DNA of 64,000 bases, from NCBI GenBank assembly GCA_963513935.1, contig OY740772.1:100583340-100647339 (forward strand). Direction: 5' to 3'. Below, piece after piece: positions 58,101 through 64,000 of the stretch. A program made the position numbers and the translations under genes. The stretch is from Aphrophora alni. Its lineage: Eukaryota; Arthropoda; Insecta; Hemiptera; Aphrophoridae. The notes beneath the pieces were generated by a model. That model saw nothing but the letters and a program-made list of their open reading frames with translations. It had not been told where the DNA came from and did not search any database. How positions within the stretch are numbered: the stretch's first letter is position 1; each line of letters opens with the position of its first letter.

Positions 58101-61100
58101 GATTTTTTCAGGGTTTATTTTCCTTTCCATTCTGCATCTTCTGATACCCATATCATTGGTGTAAAATATTTTTGATCTTTTTTGAAAAAACTTTAAAACG
58201 CAATTACTCGTAATCCCTTTCATTTTTCAAAATGTTTCTTACAGGGTTTACTCTACATTCAATTCTGCATCTTATGGTGTACATATAATTCATGTTGTTA
58301 AATGTTGAAACTTTTACAAAAAAAATCGATAAAAATGAAAAAAATATTAAAAATTTTGAAATTTCAATAGCACTCCTCGAATCCAAATTTAATTCTGCTT
58401 CTATTAGGCTATAAAAACAATCAAAATTCAAAAACTCACTTTTTTGCCTAAAAAAACTGCAAGGGGGGACCTTACCATTTTGCAAAGTTTGAAAATTGCC
58501 TGTTTTCTCGCATTAATTACTCAGAAACTTTAAGAGATATATTCGTTTTGAAAAAACCACAGTAAAATTTGAACTTTTATCTTTTATCATGTAAATGTTC
58601 ATATCTTTGGAATAAATAGTTAAGGAGCTACAGGCGTTTTAAAAAGGTATTACAAGCGGTGAAACGTGAAATGTTAAAATCTGATATTTTTATTGACATA
58701 TCAATATTAATAACTCGTAAACCATTTGAGATGTCAAAGTGATTTTTTCAGGATTTATTTTCCTTTCAATTCTGCATCTTCTGATACCAATATCATTGGT
58801 GTATAATATTTTTGATCTTTTTTGAAAAAACTTTAAAACGCAATTACTCGTAAACCCTTTTATTTTTCAAAATGTTTCTTACAGGGTTTACTCTACATTC
58901 AATTCTGCATCTTATGGTGTACATATAATTCATGTTGTTAAATGTTGAAATTTTTACAAAAAAAATCGATAAAAATGAAAAAAATAATAAAAATTTTGAA
59001 ATTTCAATAGCACTCCTCGAATCCAAATTTCATTCTGCTTCTATTAAGCTATAAAAACAATCAAAATTCAAAAACTCACTTTTTTGCCTAAAAAAACTGC
59101 AAGGGGGGACCTTACCATTTTGCAAAGTTTGAAAATTGCCTGTTTTCTCGCATTAATTACTCAGAAACTTTAAGAGATATATTCGTTTTGAAAAAACCAC
59201 AGTAAAATTTGAACTTTTATCTTTTATCATGTAAATGTTCATATCTTTGGGATAAATAGTTAAGGAGCTACAGGCGTTTTAAAAAGGTATTACAAGCGGT
59301 GAAACGTGAAATGTTAAAATCTGATATTTTTATTGACATATCAATATTAATAACTCGTAAACCATTTGAGATGTCAAAGTGATTTTTTCAGGATTTATTT
59401 TCCTTTCAATTCTGCATCTTCTGATACCAATATCATTGGTGTATAATATTTTTGATCTTTTTTGAAAAAACTTTAAAACGCAATTACTCGTAAACCCTTT
59501 TATTTTTCAAAATGTTTCTTACAGGGTTTACTCTACATTCAATTCTGCATCTTATGGTGTACATATAATTCATGTTGTTAAATGTTGAAAATTTTTACAA
59601 AAAAATCGATAAAAATGAAAAAATATTTAAAATTTTGAAATTTCAATAGCACTCCTCGAATCCAAATTTAATTCTGCTTCTATTAGGCTATAAAAACAAT
59701 CAAAATTAAAAAACTCACTTTTTTGCCTAAAAAAACTGCAAGGGGGTGGTACCTTACCATTTTGCAAAGTTTGAAAATTGCCTGTTTTCTCGCATTATTT
59801 ACTCAGAAACTATAAGAGATATATTCGTTTTAAAAAAACCACAGTAAAATTTGAACTTTTTTCTTTTATCATGTAAATGTTCATATCTTTGGGAGAAATA
59901 GTTAAGGAGCTACAGGCGTTTTAAAAAGGTATTACAAGCGGTGAAACGTGAAATGTTAAAATCTGATATTTTTATTGACATATCAATATTAATAACTCGT
60001 AAACCATTTGAGATGTCAAAGTGATTTTTCAGGGTTTATTTTCCTTTCCATTCTGCATCTTCTGATACCCATATCATTGGTGTAAAATATTTTTGATCTT
60101 TTTTGAAAAAACTTTAAAACGCAATTACTCGTAAACCCTTTCATTTTTCAAAATGTTTCTTACAGGGTTTACTCTACATTCAATTCTGCATCTTATGGTG
60201 TACATATAATTCATGTTGTTAAATGTTGAAATTTTTACAAAAAAAATCGATAAAAATGAAAAAAATATTAAAAATTTTGAAATTTCAATAGCACTCCTCG
60301 AATCCAAATTTAATTCTGCTTCTATTAGGCTATAAAAACAATCAAAATTCAAAAACTCACTTTTTTGCCTAAAAAAACTGCAAGGGGGGACCTTACCATT
60401 TTGCAAAGTTTGAAAATTGCCTGTTTTCTCGCATTAATTAGTCAGAAACTTTAAGAGATATATTCGTTTTGAAAAAACCACAGTAAAATTTGAACTTTTT
60501 CCTTTTATCATGTAAATGTTCATATCTTTGGGATAAATAGTTAAGGAGCTACAGGCGTTTTAAAAAGGTATTACAAGCGGTGAAACGTGAAATGTTAAAA
60601 TCTGATATTTTTATTGACATATCAATATTAATAACTCGTAAACCATTTGAGATGTCAAAGTGATTTTTTCAGGATTTATTTTCCTTTCAATTCTGCATCT
60701 TCTGATACCAATATCATTGGTGTATAATATTTTTGATCTTTTTTGAAAAAACTTTAAAACGCAATTACTCGTAAACCCTTTTATTTTTCAAAATGTTTCT
60801 TACAGGGTTTACTCTACATTCAATTCTGCATCTTATGGTGTACATATAATTCATGTTGTTAAATGTTGAAAATTTTTACAAAAAAATCGATAAAAATGAA
60901 AAAATATTTAAAATTTTGAAATTTCAATAGCACTCCTCGAATCCAAATTTAATTCTGCTTCTATTAGGCTATAAAAACAATCAAAATTCAAAAACTCACT
61001 TTTTTGCCTAAAAAAACTGCAAGGGGGGACCTTACCATTTTGCAAAGTTTGAAAATTGCCTGTTTTCTCGCATTAATTACTCAGAAACTATAAGAGATAT

Positions 61101-64000
61101 ATTCGTTTTAAAAAAACCACAGTAAAATTTGAACGTTTTTCTTTTATCATGTAAATGTTCATATCTTTGGGATAATTAGTTAAGGAGCTACAGGCGTTTT
61201 AAAAAGGTATTACAAGCGGTGAAACGTGAAATGTTAAAATCTGATATTTTTATTGACATATCAATTGTAATAACTCGTAAACCATTTGAGATGTCAAAGT
61301 GATTTTTTCAGGGTTTATTTTCCTTTCCATTCTGCATCTTCTGATACCCATATCATTGGTGTAAAATATTTTTGATCTTTTTTGAAAAAACTTTAAAACG
61401 CAATTACTCGTAAACCCTTTCATTTTTCAAAATGTTTCTTACAGGGTTTACTCTACATTCAATTCTGCATCTTATGGTGTACATATAATTCATGTTGTTA
61501 AATGTTGAAATTTTTACAAAAAAAATCGATAAAAAAGAAAAATATATTAAAAATTTTGAAATTTCAATAGCACTCCTCGAATCCAAATTTAATTCTGCTT
61601 CTATTAGGCTATAAAAACAATCAAAATTCAAAAACTCACTTTTTTGCCTAAAAAAACTGCAAGGGGGGACCTTACCATTTTGCAAAGTTTGAAAATTGCC
61701 TGTTTTCTCGCATTAATTACTCAGAAACTTTAAGAGATATATTCGTTTTGAAAAAACCACAGTAAAATTTGAACTTTTATCTTTTATCATGTAAATGTTC
61801 ATATCTTTGGAATAAATAGTTAAGGAGCTACAGGCGTTTTAAAAAGGTATTACAAGCGGTGAAACGTGAAATGTTAAAATCTGATATTTTTATTGACATA
61901 TCAATATTAATAACTCGTAAACCATTTGAGATGTCAAAGTGATTTTTTCAGGATTTATTTTCCTTTCAATTCTGCATCTTCTGATACCAATATCATTGGT
62001 GTATAATATTTTTGATCTTTTTTGAAAAAACTTTAAAACGCAATTACTCGTAAACCCTTTTATTTTTCAAAATGTTTCTTACAGGGTTTACTCTACATTC
62101 AATTCTGCATCTTATGGTGTACATATAATTCATGTTGTTAAATGTTGAAATTTTTACAAAAAAAATCGATAAAAATGAAAAAAATAATAAAAATTTTGAA
62201 ATTTCAATAGCACTCCTCGAATCCAAATTTAATTCTGCTTCTATTAAGCTATAAAAACAATCAAAATTCAAAAACTCACTTTTTTGCCTAAAAAAACTGC
62301 AAGGGGGGACCTTACCATTTTGCAAAGTTTGAAAATTGCCTGTTTTCTCGCATTAATTACTCAGAAACTTTAAGAGATATATTCGTTTTGAAAAAACCAC
62401 AGTAAAATTTGAACTTTTGTCTTTTATCATGTAAATGTTCATATCTTTGGGATAAATAGTTAAGGAGCTACAGGCGTTTTAAAAAGGTATTACAAGCGGT
62501 GAAACGTGAAATGTTAAAATCTGATATTTTTATTGACATATCAATATTAATAACTCGTAAACCATTTGAGATGTCAAAGTGATTTTTTCAGGATTTATTT
62601 TCCTTTCAATTCTGCATCTTCTGATACCAATATCATTGGTGTATAATATTTTTGATCTTTTTTGAAAAAACTTTAAAACGCAATTACTCGTAAACCCTTT
62701 TATTTTTCAAAATGTTTCTTACAGGGTTTACTCTACATTCAATTCTGCATCTTATGGTGTACATATAATTCATGTTGTTAAATGTTGAAAATTTTTACAA
62801 AAAAATCGATAAAAATGAAAAAATATTTAAAATTTTGAAATTTCAATAGCACTCCTCGAATCCAAATTTAATTCTGCTTCTATTAGGCTATAAAAACAAT
62901 CAAAATTCAAAAACTCACTTTTTTGCCTAAAAAAACTGCAAGGGGGGACCTTACCATTTTGCAAAGTTTGAAAATTGCCTGTTTTCTCGCATTAATTACT
63001 CAGAAACTATAAGAGATATATTCGTTTTAAAAAAACCACAGTAAAATTTGAACGTTTTTCTTTTATCATGTAAATGTTCATATCTTTGGGATAATTAGTT
63101 AAGGAGCTACAGGCGTTTTAAAAAGGTATTACAAGCGGTGAAACGTGAAATGTTAAAATCTGATATTTTTATTGACATATCAATATTAATAACTCGTAAA
63201 CCATTTGAGATGTCAAAGTGATTTTTTCAGGATTTATTTTCCTTTCAATTCTGCATCTTCTGATACCAATATCATTGGTGTATAATATTTTTGATCTTTT
63301 TTGAAAAAACTTTAAAACGCAATTACTCGTAAACCCTTTTATTTTTCAAAATGTTTCTTACAGGGTTTACTCTACATTCAATTCTGCATCTTATGGTGTA
63401 CATATAATTCATGTTGTTAAATGTTGAAATTTTTACAAAAAAAATCGATAAAAATGAAAAAAATAATAAAAATTTTGAAATTTCAATAGCACTCCTCGAA
63501 TCCAAATTTAATTCTGCTTCTATTAAGCTATAAAAACAATCAAAATTCAAAAACTCACTTTTTTGCCTAAAAAAACTGCAAGGGGGGACCTTACCATTTT
63601 GCAAAGTTTGAAAATTGCCTGTTTTCTCGCATTAATTACTCAGAAACTTTAAGAGATATATTCGTTTTGAAAAAACCACAGTAAAATTTGAACTTTTATC
63701 TTTTATCATGTAAATGTTCATATCTTTGGGATAAATAGTTAAGGAGCTACAGGCGTTTTAAAAAGGTATTACAAGCGGTGAAACGTGAAATGTTAAAATC
63801 TGATATTTTTATTGACATATCAATATTAATAACTCGTAAACCATTTGAGATGTCAAAGTGATTTTTTCAGGATTTATTTTCCTTTCAATTCTGCATCTTC
63901 TGATACCAATATCATTGGTGTATAATATTTTTGATCTTTTTTGAAAAAACTTTAAAACGCAATTACTCGTAAACCCTTTTATTTTTCAAAATGTTTCTTA
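55140..64000 (+). repeat. Satellite array, monomer about 640 bp, continues past window
   Basis: The block CAATTACTCGTAAACCC, or a one-base variant, recurs at about 55656, 56297, 56934, 57565, 58201, 58841, 59481, 60122, 60762, 61401, 62041, 62681, 63321 and 63960, giving a monomer of 631-641 bp and about 13.8 copies. The left edge (about 55140-55270) is diverged and rearranged. Two sequence variants can be told apart: 'A' (TCCATTCTGCATCTTCTGAT with ACCCATATCATTGG) and 'B' (TCAATTCTGCATCTTCTGAT with ACCAATATCATTGG). Within each monomer, two blocks about 130 bp apart, both starting ACTCGTAAACC and containing TTCTGCATCTT, are diverged copies of each other. Minus-strand frames of 60-93 codons recur once per monomer. 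Confidence 0.97.

Noticed and set aside
55140..64000. CRISPR array
   Set aside because: Unit length is about 640 bp with no short repeat/spacer alternation, and the genome is eukaryotic; it is a satellite.

Overview
The window is eukaryotic nuclear DNA: strongly AT-rich, almost free of long open reading frames, full of decayed transposons, microsatellites and tandem repeats, with the few likely genes being small and split by introns of about 3 kb. Short TATA-driven secreted-peptide genes, CR1/Jockey-like LINE tails, a Penelope-like element with hammerhead motifs and DUF4817-type transposase pieces together suggest an arthropod, most likely an insect. I cannot place the species.

Gene content. 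I find four members of one family of small secreted peptides: about 12.2-15.9 kb (+), 24.0-27.5 kb (-), 36.7-39.9 kb (-) and 42.6-46.8 kb (+). Each has a tiny first coding exon (6 residues in three genes, 9 in the fourth) that ends in phase 0 at a GTAAGT donor. An intron of 2.8-3.6 kb follows, then a second exon with the rest of the signal peptide, a low-complexity mature region built on units of about six residues, and a C-terminus ending in Arg-Gly. Mature regions are Gly/Phe-rich, Asn/Arg-rich, Asp-Arg-Tyr-Asn-rich and Gly/Tyr-rich. A fragment at about 33.96-34.09 kb matches intron sequence of the third gene and may be the relic of a fifth copy. The function is unknown; cuticle or other structural secretion, or cationic antimicrobial peptides, are the obvious candidates.

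Layout. 0-12 kb: inverted and palindromic repeats with hammerhead-like motifs, a small TIR element, a LINE remnant, long CT microsatellites, a dispersed 'family A' repeat, and a 1 kb duplication abutting a 200-base gap that looks like an unmerged contig overlap. 12-16 kb: gene 1. 16-23.6 kb: three LINE tails, a promoter-like site with a splice donor, TA microsatellites and a 161-bp tandem repeat. 23.9-27.5 kb: gene 2, with two foldback elements in its intron. 28-36 kb: LINE remnants, a GA microsatellite, a Penelope-like element with GIY-YIG endonuclease and inverted terminal segments, and a transposase fragment. 36.6-46.8 kb: genes 3 and 4, divergently arranged around a 185-bp tandem array. 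47-53 kb: tandem arrays of about 109/180, 55 and 119 bp, an inverted satellite monomer and a poly(A) retroposed fragment. 55.1-64 kb: an array of a roughly 640-bp satellite running off the end of the window.
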